Origin: Chitinophaga jiangningensis
Lineage (GTDB): Bacteria > Bacteroidota > Bacteroidia > Chitinophagales > Chitinophagaceae
Length of the DNA stretch: 64,000 bases
NCBI RefSeq assembly: GCF_900142605.1
Contig: NZ_FRBL01000002.1
Location: 310,001-374,000, forward strand
Direction of reading: 5' to 3'
The first letter of the stretch is position 1, and every line of letters starts with the position of its first letter. Below are positions 27,613 through 35,443 of the stretch, piece after piece. The notes beneath the pieces are model-generated. The model saw only the letters and a list, made by a program, of their open reading frames with translations, had not been told where the DNA came from and ran no database searches. Made by a program: the position numbers and the translations under genes.

Positions 27613-29799
27613 TTAATTGCCCAGCTCCAGCTGGTTCCTTACCAGGTTAAAATAATACCCCTGTTCCTGGATCAACTCCTGGTGGGTACCGGCCTCTGTG
27701 ATCTGTCCTTTTTCCAAAACGATGATTTTGTCGGCGCTCTTCACTGTGCTAAGGCGGTGTGCAATCACCACCACGGTGCGGCCTTCAAAAAAGCGGTTCA
27801 GGTTTTCTATGATCACTCTTTCATTCCTGGCGTCCAGCGCGCTGGTGGCCTCATCAAAAAACAGGATGGCCGGATTTTTATAGACAGCCCGTGCAATCAG
27901 GATGCGCTGCTTTTGCCCGGTACTGAGTCCCATCCCATTCTGGCCAATCTTGGTATTGTATTTCAACGGTAAGGTTTCGATATAGTCGTGAATGTTAGCA
28001 ATGCGGCAGGCTTCGAACAGCCGCTTGTTATCGATGGTTTGCTCTCCTACGGCTACGTTGCCGGCTATACTGTCGTTGAAAATATAGCCTTCCTGCATCA
28101 CCACCCCGCAGGATGCCCGCCATTTAGCGTGACTGATATCTGCCAGTGCATGCCCGCCTACGTATATCCCTCCTTCCTGCGGATCATAGAACTTGAGCAA
28201 TAGTTTGAGCAGGGTACTTTTGCCGCTGCCACTGGCGCCTACAATAGCCGTTACCTTCTGGTGGGGAATCAGCAGGTCCAGGTTCTTAAGCACCGGCTTA
28301 CTCCGCGATGTACTTTCATATTGAAAAGTGAGGTTGCTAATGGTAATATCGCCGGAGGGCACTTCCTGGATCTTCTCTTCCGTTTCGCTTTCTTCATCCG
28401 GCTTGTTGTGGATTTCGTTGATGCGGCCTATGCTGAGGCGCGCATCCTGCCAGGATTTCAGGAACTCCACCAGTTGTAATATTGGCCCGTTGAGCTGACC
28501 TATAATATAAGAGATAGACAACATCACCCCCAGGGTAATCTTCCCATCAATTACCAGCTTGGCGGCCAGGAAGGTGATAATGATATTCTTCAGCTCATTG
28601 ATCAGCGAGGCGCCGCTGGTTTGCGCCTGGCTCAACTGCAATCCTTTCAGACTGGTTTTGAACAGCTTTACCTGTAAATGCTCCCACTGCCACCTCTTCT
28701 TACGTTCGGCATTATTCAGCTTGATTTCCTGCATGCCGTAAATCAGTTCCAGGTTCTTCTCATTGTTTTGCGACAACTGTGTAAACCGTTTGTAATCCAG
28801 TGTAGCACGCCTTTTCATGAAAAAGGTAACCCATATGAAATAACATACGCTCATACTGGCAAACACTGCGAATATCAACGGACTATAAATCACCAGCACT
28901 ATGGTAAATATGATCAGGTTGATGAAGGAAAACACAGTGTTCAGTGTGCCGGAGGTAAGGAATAGTTCCACCCGCTGATGGTCGGTAATACGTTGCAGGA
29001 TGTCGCCCGTCATCTTCACATCAAAGTAGCCGAGGGGCAACTTCATCAGCTTTCGGAAAAAGTCGGACAACAGGTTGATATTTATCCGGCTGCTCAGGTG
29101 CATGAGAATAAAGCCCCGCAAAACTTCCACACTCGTTTTCCCGAAAAACAGCAGCAGCTGTGCCAGCAGCACCATGTAAATAAAACCGATGTTGTTATGC
29201 TGTATGCCGGTATCTACAATGCTTTGCGTAAGGAAAGGGAATACCAGCTGCAACAGGCTTCCCGCTACCAGGCCTACCAGCAGCTGTGCTATCAGTGCTT
29301 TGTATTTCAGGAGATATTTATAAATAAACATAATACCGCCATTCGTCGCCTTTTCTTCTTCCCCGATGGTATCAAATTCCGGCGTGGGCTCCATAGACAG
29401 GATGATTCCTTCGTTGTTGACGCCGGCACCCCAGCTTTTCAGAAACTCCTCCTTTGTATAGGTAATGAGGCCGTGGGCCGGATCGGAAACATATACTTTA
29501 TTATTCCGGATCTTATATACCACCACGTAGTGCCGCTGGTTCCAGAGTGCCAGGCAGGGGAACGGTGCTTCTTCTGCCAGGTCGTCGTATCCGAGTTTTG
29601 CCCCAATGGTTCGGTACCCTGTTTTTTCGGCAGCCTCACTGATGGCCAGCAGGCTGGAACCCGAGCGGGTGGTGTGGCATAGCTTACGGAAGTACTCTAT
29701 AGAGTAGGTTTTACCGTAGTACTTACTGACGATCCGCAGGCAGGTAGGGCCGCAGTCCATTTCATCGTACTGCCTGTATTGAGGAAATTTGTTTAACAT
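27613..29799 (-). CDS. C39-peptidase ABC exporter (LanT-type)
   Basis: 728 residues: N-terminal C39 cysteine protease, six-helix membrane domain and ATPase. The catalytic Cys16 lies in EMDCGPTCLR, the His in WNQRHYVVVYKI and the Asp in YVSDPAHGL. ATPase motifs are GASGSGKSTLLKLL (Walker A), LSTGQKQRILIARA (signature) and ILFFDEATSALD (Walker B). C39 exporters cut leaders after Gly-Gly and export the core; this matches the three LTGEELDAVQGG/DQVQGG leaders upstream in the same operon, and not the precursor at 26457. It starts 20 bases after the LanB stop. Confidence 0.96.
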   Translation of the reverse strand: MLNKFPQYRQYDEMDCGPTCLRIVSKYYGKTYSIEYFRKLCHTTRSGSSLLAISEAAEKTGYRTIGAKLGYDDLAEEAPFPCLALWNQRHYVVVYKIRNNKVYVSDPAHGLITYTKEEFLKSWGAGVNNEGIILSMEPTPEFDTIGEEEKATNGGIMFIYKYLLKYKALIAQLLVGLVAGSLLQLVFPFLTQSIVDTGIQHNNIGFIYMVLLAQLLLFFGKTSVEVLRGFILMHLSSRININLLSDFFRKLMKLPLGYFDVKMTGDILQRITDHQRVELFLTSGTLNTVFSFINLIIFTIVLVIYSPLIFAVFASMSVCYFIWVTFFMKRRATLDYKRFTQLSQNNEKNLELIYGMQEIKLNNAERKKRWQWEHLQVKLFKTSLKGLQLSQAQTSGASLINELKNIIITFLAAKLVIDGKITLGVMLSISYIIGQLNGPILQLVEFLKSWQDARLSIGRINEIHNKPDEESETEEKIQEVPSGDITISNLTFQYESTSRSKPVLKNLDLLIPHQKVTAIVGASGSGKSTLLKLLLKFYDPQEGGIYVGGHALADISHAKWRASCGVVMQEGYIFNDSIAGNVAVGEQTIDNKRLFEACRIANIHDYIETLPLKYNTKIGQNGMGLSTGQKQRILIARAVYKNPAILFFDEATSALDARNERVIIENLNRFFEGRTVVVIAHRLSTVKSADKIIVLEKGQITEAGTHQELIQEQGYYFNLVRNQLELGN

Positions 29800-29819
29800 A
29801 TCATCAGCTTTTAAAATTT

Positions 29820-32800
29820 TCAGATCGCTGCTTTTGCCTTCTGACGGGCAATGGCAGATTGATAATATCTTGAGAGGAAATCGTAGATCACCATTTCATG
29901 CTTACGAGGATTGCTGGTGGTAATTCTGTTCAGCAGCATATGGATATAACTGGCCATCAGGGAGGCTAAAGGCACCTGTAACTGTCCCGCCTGCACGAGT
30001 TGCAAAATTTCATCTGCCACCGGCTGCAAGGCTTTGGACTTCACATCCAGGGCCTCTATCAGTGGGTATATTTCCTCTGCCGGGTCCATTTGTTTATTCA
30101 TGAACAGGTCGATATTCTTTTTATGATACCGGTATTTGTCATTCAACACCAGCTTCACTGGCTTCTCCACACCAAACTCTGTAGCAAACATATTTTTGAG
30201 ATGATCCAGCAGGGCGAATTTATCAGCCACGGTGAACCTGAATACATCCAGCAGTTCATCCACCGCGCGCATGCCCCACAGCCAACGTAAGCTTTCCCGC
30301 TCGTCCCCGTAGGTGTTATCCAGCAGTTCCAGCAGTGCTTTGCTGTCGTGATAAAAGAAAGTTTCTGCCTGGGTGATGGTATTGGCCCCATATCTGTCGA
30401 GCTCTCTGCTGTAAGTATCCGCTTGTAGTTTCCAGATATATCCTTCGGAGATATAAGGCTGTAAGGCATCATGAATGCGTTGTATCGCCTCACCCGTGCT
30501 ACCGGTGTCGGTTATATGAAAACGCAGCCGGATGTGAAATCCGGGGTCGTTGTAGCGGATAAAAAACCATTTGTCGGCAATACCTGCGGCCTCCAGCGCT
30601 TCGCTGAGTGGCTTTACCGCATCCAGGAGTATTTTATCGGCAGACTTAACGCCACAGTAAATTTTGTAGTACAGCCACTCTGAGCCGAGGGAAAACTTTT
30701 GCGTCACGGTTGAAGCAGGTGGTGCTTTTACCGGTGTATTGGTTGCATACGAAGGTGTTGTTTTACTCAGCACTGCCACAAACTGGTTTACATAGGCGTT
30801 GCCGTTAGTATCGGTTACCTGCTGCTGATCATTTAAGAACTCCCGTAACATAAATACCGAGCGGTTCTTCACCGTATCCAACCATACACTGAGCATTGCC
30901 TCTTCTTCAAAATCTATGAGCAGTTCATTGTCGCCATCTGCCAGCACGAGCAGTTTGGGAAGGTTCCACTGCTGGCGGAATGCCGCAGCAGCCTCCTGTA
31001 AAGCGGCGCCTTCCAGAGCTGCCAGATGTTTCACTTCCGACCAGGCAAAGCTCCAGCGTGCCAGGTGCAGGATTACATTTTTATAGGTTACCCTTGGCAA
31101 AAAGCGGTGTTGTATCTGCAGGTTACCCCAGTTAAAAAATACACCCGGCCGCTTGTCCTGTATCTGTAGATCGCATAAAAACTGGTATACCGGCAAAGCG
31201 CCATGGGCATAATTATGCGCAGTACTCAACCGCGGTACTACCTGCTTGTTTAATCTGCCAGAACGCAGGATCACGCGGTTATTCTTTACAGATACATACA
31301 AATCCTGCACCTCTATCTGCTGACTTTTATCGAGCGATGACTTAGCCAGGTAAGGAATTTCATACCCTCGGAATACAGGATGTAACAGGATGTTACCGAC
31401 CCTGCTTTCCGGCAGGTGAATAATTTCTGCGTAGGCAACCTCAGGGTCCAGCGCCTGTTCCTTTGCCGTGATCCTGTTGACCATAGTATGGATAGCTGCG
31501 TCCGCATGGCCGAAGCGACCCAGCAGGTTGGCGGCACTGGAGCCGCCTACGCTCTCAATGTATAATTGCAGGTTATCGGTGCCGACTATACGAAACATTA
31601 CCGGCAGGGAAGGCGCCAGGTCGTCCCAGTTAGGCGTGAGCTTAGCAATATCATCCTCATTCAGTGCTACGGTGTTGGATCGTTGCGCGTAGGCGTCCAT
31701 CAGTTTATTATGCAGCAGAGTTTCCAGCTTTCCCCAGGCAATGTTTTTTTCTTTCTCTTTGGCAGCACCGCCGGGGATACCGCCTATCAGCGGGGTGATA
31801 CCACCGGTGGCACTTTCAAGGTAGCCAATACCCGTTTCTGTATCCAGTACTTCCAGCAGCGGCATTTCTTTATCTTCATAGCGCTCATAAAAGCGGCGGG
31901 CAAAGGAGCGCAGGTTTTCGCCCGGCTTGGCCGCGGTGAAGCGGTTGAGCACTCCGATAGCTTCCAGGAGCTGCGCTTGAATATTTTCATCCACGCCACT
32001 GCCACCCAGGTGCTTCACCACATCCGTCTGAAACAATTTATTCTCTTCATATTTAACCCCCAGCTGATCCAGAATGGTCATAAGGCCACGGTAGCGGGTT
32101 ACGTCATTGGCAGGGGTAGTATCCAGTTCATGCAGCACTTCCAGCACCTGCAGTAGTACAGGCAAAATATTGGTTACAGCGGACGCAGTATCCCGCAGGC
32201 GTTCCAGTACATCGATGATCTGGTGTAAAAATTCTTTACCGGTGATGGCCGGTTCCAGCTCGTTTACCAGGAGTTGCGCCTCGATGAGTTGTTCTATGAA
32301 CGTGGTGGCCTCCTCAGTAGTAATATCATCTCCCTGTACCCAGCTTATCATTTGTGCCATAGTGGCCCCGTTAGCGGCAGAACGGATCACGCGGGTAATG
32401 CTTTCCGTACCTGTTACGGCACTGATCTGATGCCTCCTGCGACCATGGCGGTAGGTATATTCTACATAACGCAGCTCATCGCCAATGGTGTAAATGCTGT
32501 TATTGGGGTAGTATAATAAACTATCCTTAATGCCTGGCAGGGTAGCCAGCTGCTGCGCCAACGCACAGAGGTAGTGCATGTCCAGGCGGGTATGGCGACT
32601 AATCTCTTTTTCATCCACCACCACCCTGGTTTTTTCTTTGCCCCAGTTGAGCACCGCACAGCCGGAAAATAAACCAAAAGGTGTACAGCGACTACTCATG
32701 CGCACAAAATATTTGCTGACGGATCTTTTGAGTTTGTCGATATCTTTCTTTGAACTGATCTGCCCGTTTCTCCATTTAATGCATTCATCGTACAACACCG

Positions 32801-32939
32801 GCGACGCGAGGTACAGCGCTTCCAGGAAAGCATTGTTTTGCAGCAGCGCATCAAAATCAATCTGATTGATAGCGGCGGTGAGCGGGAATCTCGGCGTTCT
32901 TAGTACTAATTGCGGATCGAATAAATATGGGATACTCAT
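29820..32939 (-). CDS. Lantibiotic dehydratase LanB, full length (first copy, tRNA-linked)
   Basis: 1039 residues, fused glutamylation and elimination domains. Diagnostic stretches: EALYLASPVLYDECIKW, SRCTPFGLFSGCAVLNWG near residue 85, LPESRVGNILLHPVFRGYEIPYL, VVPRLSTAHNY, and in the C-terminal domain from about residue 750 GSEWLYYKIYCGVKSADKILL with WFFIRYNDPGFHIRLRF. It dehydrates Ser/Thr using glutamyl-tRNA-Glu. The tRNA-Glu gene ends 26 bases upstream of this ATG on the same strand, and the cyclase gene precedes the tRNA. Clearly related to the second LanB of the cluster but well diverged, so the two probably serve different precursors. Confidence 0.95.
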   Translation of the reverse strand: MSIPYLFDPQLVLRTPRFPLTAAINQIDFDALLQNNAFLEALYLASPVLYDECIKWRNGQISSKKDIDKLKRSVSKYFVRMSSRCTPFGLFSGCAVLNWGKEKTRVVVDEKEISRHTRLDMHYLCALAQQLATLPGIKDSLLYYPNNSIYTIGDELRYVEYTYRHGRRRHQISAVTGTESITRVIRSAANGATMAQMISWVQGDDITTEEATTFIEQLIEAQLLVNELEPAITGKEFLHQIIDVLERLRDTASAVTNILPVLLQVLEVLHELDTTPANDVTRYRGLMTILDQLGVKYEENKLFQTDVVKHLGGSGVDENIQAQLLEAIGVLNRFTAAKPGENLRSFARRFYERYEDKEMPLLEVLDTETGIGYLESATGGITPLIGGIPGGAAKEKEKNIAWGKLETLLHNKLMDAYAQRSNTVALNEDDIAKLTPNWDDLAPSLPVMFRIVGTDNLQLYIESVGGSSAANLLGRFGHADAAIHTMVNRITAKEQALDPEVAYAEIIHLPESRVGNILLHPVFRGYEIPYLAKSSLDKSQQIEVQDLYVSVKNNRVILRSGRLNKQVVPRLSTAHNYAHGALPVYQFLCDLQIQDKRPGVFFNWGNLQIQHRFLPRVTYKNVILHLARWSFAWSEVKHLAALEGAALQEAAAAFRQQWNLPKLLVLADGDNELLIDFEEEAMLSVWLDTVKNRSVFMLREFLNDQQQVTDTNGNAYVNQFVAVLSKTTPSYATNTPVKAPPASTVTQKFSLGSEWLYYKIYCGVKSADKILLDAVKPLSEALEAAGIADKWFFIRYNDPGFHIRLRFHITDTGSTGEAIQRIHDALQPYISEGYIWKLQADTYSRELDRYGANTITQAETFFYHDSKALLELLDNTYGDERESLRWLWGMRAVDELLDVFRFTVADKFALLDHLKNMFATEFGVEKPVKLVLNDKYRYHKKNIDLFMNKQMDPAEEIYPLIEALDVKSKALQPVADEILQLVQAGQLQVPLASLMASYIHMLLNRITTSNPRKHEMVIYDFLSRYYQSAIARQKAKAAI

Positions 32940-32965
32940 GGCAAAGAGTTTTATGATTATTTAAG

Positions 32966-33040
32966 TGGTACCACGTACAGGACTCGAACCTGTGTTTTTT
33001 CCGTGAAAGGGAAACGTCTTCACCTCTTGACCAACGCGGC
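32966..33040 (-). tRNA. tRNA-Glu (anticodon UUC), inside the lanC-lanB gap
   Basis: 75 bases including an encoded CCA (32968-32966). Read on the minus strand: acceptor arm GCCGCGT pairs with ACGTGGT (two G-U pairs, at 1:72 and 4:69); D arm GTC/GAC with the GG pair in the loop; anticodon stem TTTCC/GGAAA with loop CTTTCAC, anticodon TTC at 33008-33005 region; variable loop AAAC; T arm ACAGG/CCTGT with loop TTCGAGT; discriminator A. The U/A-rich anticodon stem and the G-U pairs look divergent from ordinary bacterial tRNA-Glu. It begins 12 bases after the lanC stop and ends 26 bases before the lanB start, same strand, so it should be co-transcribed and cut out of the operon mRNA. LanB needs Glu-tRNA-Glu, which gives the position a likely meaning. 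Confidence 0.92.
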
Positions 33041-33052
33041 ATGTTTATATTA

Positions 33053-34240
33053 TTAAGCGAGGAACAGCACCCTGTCCCAATCGTTATCTTCCTGATCCCC
33101 CTGCAGGTAGTCCATTAATACAAGACCCATACCTGCGGCACCATCCAGGATACCCGCCATTTGCACAAACGGGCCTCCGTTATATTTTTTAAATCCGCCA
33201 ATACCATCGGGATGATTGCTCAGTTCCAGTGTTTTATCCATCCACAGGTGATAGCTGGCATTAAATATTTCGTTGCCCGTAAAGCGGTACCATTTCTTGT
33301 ACATGTGTGCCAGTCCGGCGCCACCGTGGCACAGGCAGGCGTCATGTACCAGGGCCGTGCGCGGGGTATTGCGTTTGGCAGCAGCTAAGGCCAGGCACTC
33401 GGCTTCACGCAGCAGGTCATTGTCCTGCAATAAGCTACCAGCGCGGTATAGCCCGATGGAAACAATGATGTCGCCATAGCACCAACCCAATGGAATATTA
33501 TACGTGGTGTCAATACCTACTGCATTGACCTTTACAATAGAAGGATACAGTGAAATAGAAGCCGGATCAGTGGATTTGAATTGCAGGAGGCAATCCACGC
33601 CCGCTTTCAGCGAAGCGCTTACCGCATCCTGATTATCCGCCAGTGGATGATATTTAACCAGGAACAGGATCATAGAAACGATGCCGTGCGCCATACCACA
33701 GTTCACATACACTTCTTCCTGCGGGGCTTGCCGGTCATGCACCACTTTATCGAGTGAGAGCCGGATAGCTTCGCCTATCTCCCGGATGCTGCTTAGTGCA
33801 ACTGCTCCCGACTGGTATCGATCCAGAAAATAAGCAGCCAGTCCAAGGGAGCCATGTAGCAGGTCTGTATTGGATTTGAGCTGCATCCTTCCAAAAACGC
33901 TGTAAAGAATTTCATCGCATTGAATTAAGAAGTCAGTGATACTGTTGTCAATAAAGTCCTTTTGTTGCAGGTAGTTGAGCAGGTAAGCGTAACCAGCCAG
34001 TCCGTCGCAATAAGTATAGGAACGAATACCTTTGTTAATCTCTTCCATTGCCTCTTCCAATATGGCGGCTGCGCGGTTGCGGTACTGTTCATCGCCGAAA
34101 TGGTGGTACATATGGTAATAGAATAAGGCGAGTCCGCTGTTGCCGGTCAGGAGCGCCAACCTCGATTGTTCGTTTGCGCTGGCGGTAAGATCCCGGTCGA
34201 GCTGTTCCAGTTTATTGTTAATGAAGGTGGCTGTTTTCAT
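33053..34240 (-). CDS. LanC-like lanthionine cyclase
   Basis: 395 residues. Adds cysteine thiols to dehydrated Ser/Thr to close (methyl)lanthionine rings. The alpha/alpha-barrel repeats with GxxG turns are visible (YCDGLAGYAYLL, LLHGSLGLAAYFL, CGMAHGIVSMIL, CLCHGGAGLAHMY, ILDGAAGMGLVLMDY). The zinc ligands are Cys253 in GWCYGD and Cys304-His305 in CLCHGG; His185 in GMAHG is the probable acid/base residue. It follows the precursor genes by 105 bases and precedes the tRNA-Glu and lanB. It is the only cyclase of the cluster, so it may act on products of both dehydratases. Confidence 0.95.
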   Translation of the reverse strand: MKTATFINNKLEQLDRDLTASANEQSRLALLTGNSGLALFYYHMYHHFGDEQYRNRAAAILEEAMEEINKGIRSYTYCDGLAGYAYLLNYLQQKDFIDNSITDFLIQCDEILYSVFGRMQLKSNTDLLHGSLGLAAYFLDRYQSGAVALSSIREIGEAIRLSLDKVVHDRQAPQEEVYVNCGMAHGIVSMILFLVKYHPLADNQDAVSASLKAGVDCLLQFKSTDPASISLYPSIVKVNAVGIDTTYNIPLGWCYGDIIVSIGLYRAGSLLQDNDLLREAECLALAAAKRNTPRTALVHDACLCHGGAGLAHMYKKWYRFTGNEIFNASYHLWMDKTLELSNHPDGIGGFKKYNGGPFVQMAGILDGAAGMGLVLMDYLQGDQEDNDWDRVLFLA

Positions 34241-34345
34241 ATACCCGTTGTAGTTATAGATAAAAGGATTTCGCTTACTTTCCTTAATACCGGGGCTACG
34301 CTGAAAATGGTAGCCCCGGATATAAGTTGTACAACACCATGTGAA

Positions 34346-34564
34346 TTATGCCTGGTCTTCAGCAGCAATGCCGGAGAGGGTAGTGCAGGCGCAGCAGGTG
34401 AAATTGTGGTGAGTGCTCAGGCCGGAGGCAGTATCTACTGTATCACCGGTTTTAACTTCATCGATTCCACCTTGTACGGCGTCCAGTTCCTCGCCAGTCA
34501 GGTTAGCGATTTTTTCTTTGCTGAATGGGAGTTTGCTGTTCTGTAAAGCGATTGATTTTTTCAT
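34346..34564 (-). CDS. Gly-Gly lanthipeptide precursor 1
   Basis: 72 residues. Leader MKKSIALQNSKLPFSKEKIANL then TGEELDAVQGG, the Bacteroidota natural-product leader with a double-glycine C39 site. Core of 39-40 residues: charged spacer GIDEVKTGDTVDT, then ASGLSTHHNFTCCACTTLSGIA and a tail EDQA. Three cysteines in C-C-A-C face Ser/Thr on both sides, so up to three rings are possible. Last of three tandem, nearly identical copies. Confidence 0.92.
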   Translation of the reverse strand: MKKSIALQNSKLPFSKEKIANLTGEELDAVQGGIDEVKTGDTVDTASGLSTHHNFTCCACTTLSGIAAEDQA

Positions 34565-34617
34565 GATTGTTGATTTTTGGTTGGTTTAAAAAATTGTGAA
34601 AAGTAAAGGGGTAATAA

Positions 34618-34836
34618 TTAAGCTTGCTCTTCAGCGGCAATACCGGACAGGGTGGTGCAGGCGCAGCAGGTGAAATTGTGGTGAGTGCTCAGGCCGGAAG
34701 CAGTATCCACTGTATCACCGGTTTTGATTTCATCGATTCCACCTTGTACGGCATCCAGTTCTTCACCGGTCAGGTTAGCGATTTTTTCTTTGCTGAATGG
34801 GAGTTTGCTGTTCTGTAAAGCGATTGACTTTTTCAT
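34618..34836 (-). CDS. Gly-Gly lanthipeptide precursor 2
   Basis: 72 residues from the ATG at 34836; an apparent extension to 34935 covers the gap to the previous copy and is not needed. Leader identical to that of copy 1. The core differs only by Ile for Val in the spacer (GIDEIKTG) and EEQA for EDQA at the end, so the mature peptides may be the same if both ends are trimmed. Dehydration by LanB and ring closure by LanC are inferred from the operon. Confidence 0.92.
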   Translation of the reverse strand: MKKSIALQNSKLPFSKEKIANLTGEELDAVQGGIDEIKTGDTVDTASGLSTHHNFTCCACTTLSGIAAEEQA

Positions 34837-34907
34837 GTTTGTTGGTTTTTGGTTGGTTGTGAATGAATGGTTGTTATTGTTTTTGATTTTTACTGTACCT
34901 GTTACAC

Positions 34908-35120
34908 TTAAGCAATACCTGACAGGGTAGTACAAGCGCAGCAGGTGAAGTTGTGGTGAGTGCTCAGGCCGGAAGCGGTATCAACTGTATCGCCGGTTTT
35001 ATCGTCGATAGGTTGTTCTACCCCGCCTTGTACCTGGTCCAGTTCCTCGCCGGTGAGGTTAGCGATTTTTTCTTTGCTGAATGGGAGTTTGCTGCTCTGT
35101 AAAGCAATTGACTTTTTCAT
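34908..35120 (-). CDS. Gly-Gly lanthipeptide precursor 3
   Basis: 70 residues. Leader differs by a few residues (ALQSSKL, ELDQVQGG). The spacer after GG is longer (VEQPIDDKTGDTVDT), and the core ASGLSTHHNFTCCACTTLSGIA is the same as in copies 1 and 2 but ends there, without the acidic tail. The strict identity of the last 22 residues against a changed spacer indicates that ASGLST...SGIA is the functional unit. Confidence 0.92.
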   Translation of the reverse strand: MKKSIALQSSKLPFSKEKIANLTGEELDQVQGGVEQPIDDKTGDTVDTASGLSTHHNFTCCACTTLSGIA

Positions 35121-35164
35121 GTTTGTTGGTTTTAATTGGTGATTAAATATGATTGGGTTTTTGA

Positions 35165-35380
35165 TTACTGCTGTTGAAGCGGGCGATCACCACTTTCCTG
35201 GTTGAAATAATCGCAGTTAAAGTCGTCCTGTGTGCTTTGGGGCGCACAACCCAGCGTGATTCTGGCGATGGTATCTTCCATTCCGGTCACAATTTTTTCC
35301 ATATCGCTCTTTGTCAGGATGGCCACACTTTCTTTATTCAGAAATAATTTTGACTGTGATAATCTCTCCTGCTTTTTCAT
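35165..35380 (-). CDS. Divergent lanthipeptide precursor-like peptide
   Basis: 71 residues. Leader-like start KKQERLSQSKLFLNKESVAIL with the same K-L-x-[LF]-x-K-E-x-[IV]-x-x-L pattern as the other precursors, then KSDMEKIVTG in the place of the Gly-Gly site. The following part (MEDTIARITLGCAP...FNCDYFNQESGD) is unlike the other cores, has two cysteines and few Ser/Thr near them. It may be a second product, a helper peptide, or a degenerate precursor. It lies between the receptor gene and precursor 3 on the same strand. Confidence 0.75.
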   Translation of the reverse strand: MKKQERLSQSKLFLNKESVAILTKSDMEKIVTGMEDTIARITLGCAPQSTQDDFNCDYFNQESGDRPLQQQ

Positions 35381-35443
35381 AATAAATGATTTTTGAGTTG
35401 AATGATTTATCCTGTAGTACAGGGGTTTAAAATATTTTTAGGT

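Larger units (their letters stand above)
34346..35136 (-). repeat. Tandem triplication of the lanthipeptide precursor gene
   Basis: Three copies with starts at 34564, 34836 and 35120, so periods of 272 and 284 bases. Similarity includes about 15-20 bases upstream of each ATG (GGTTGGTTT-rich on the plus strand, A/C-rich on the transcript), so each copy carries its own translation-initiation region. Intergenic parts are otherwise different in length. Confidence 0.85.

Noticed and set aside
32966..33040. tRNA-Glu as the attachment site of an integrated island
   Set aside because: No integrase gene and no second copy of the tRNA 3' end is visible in the window, and the gene is tightly packed between two functional partner genes.
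32857..33042. 61-codon minus-strand frame over the lanB start
   Set aside because: It runs through the tRNA-Glu gene and out of frame with lanB; it only reflects the tRNA and lanB sequence.
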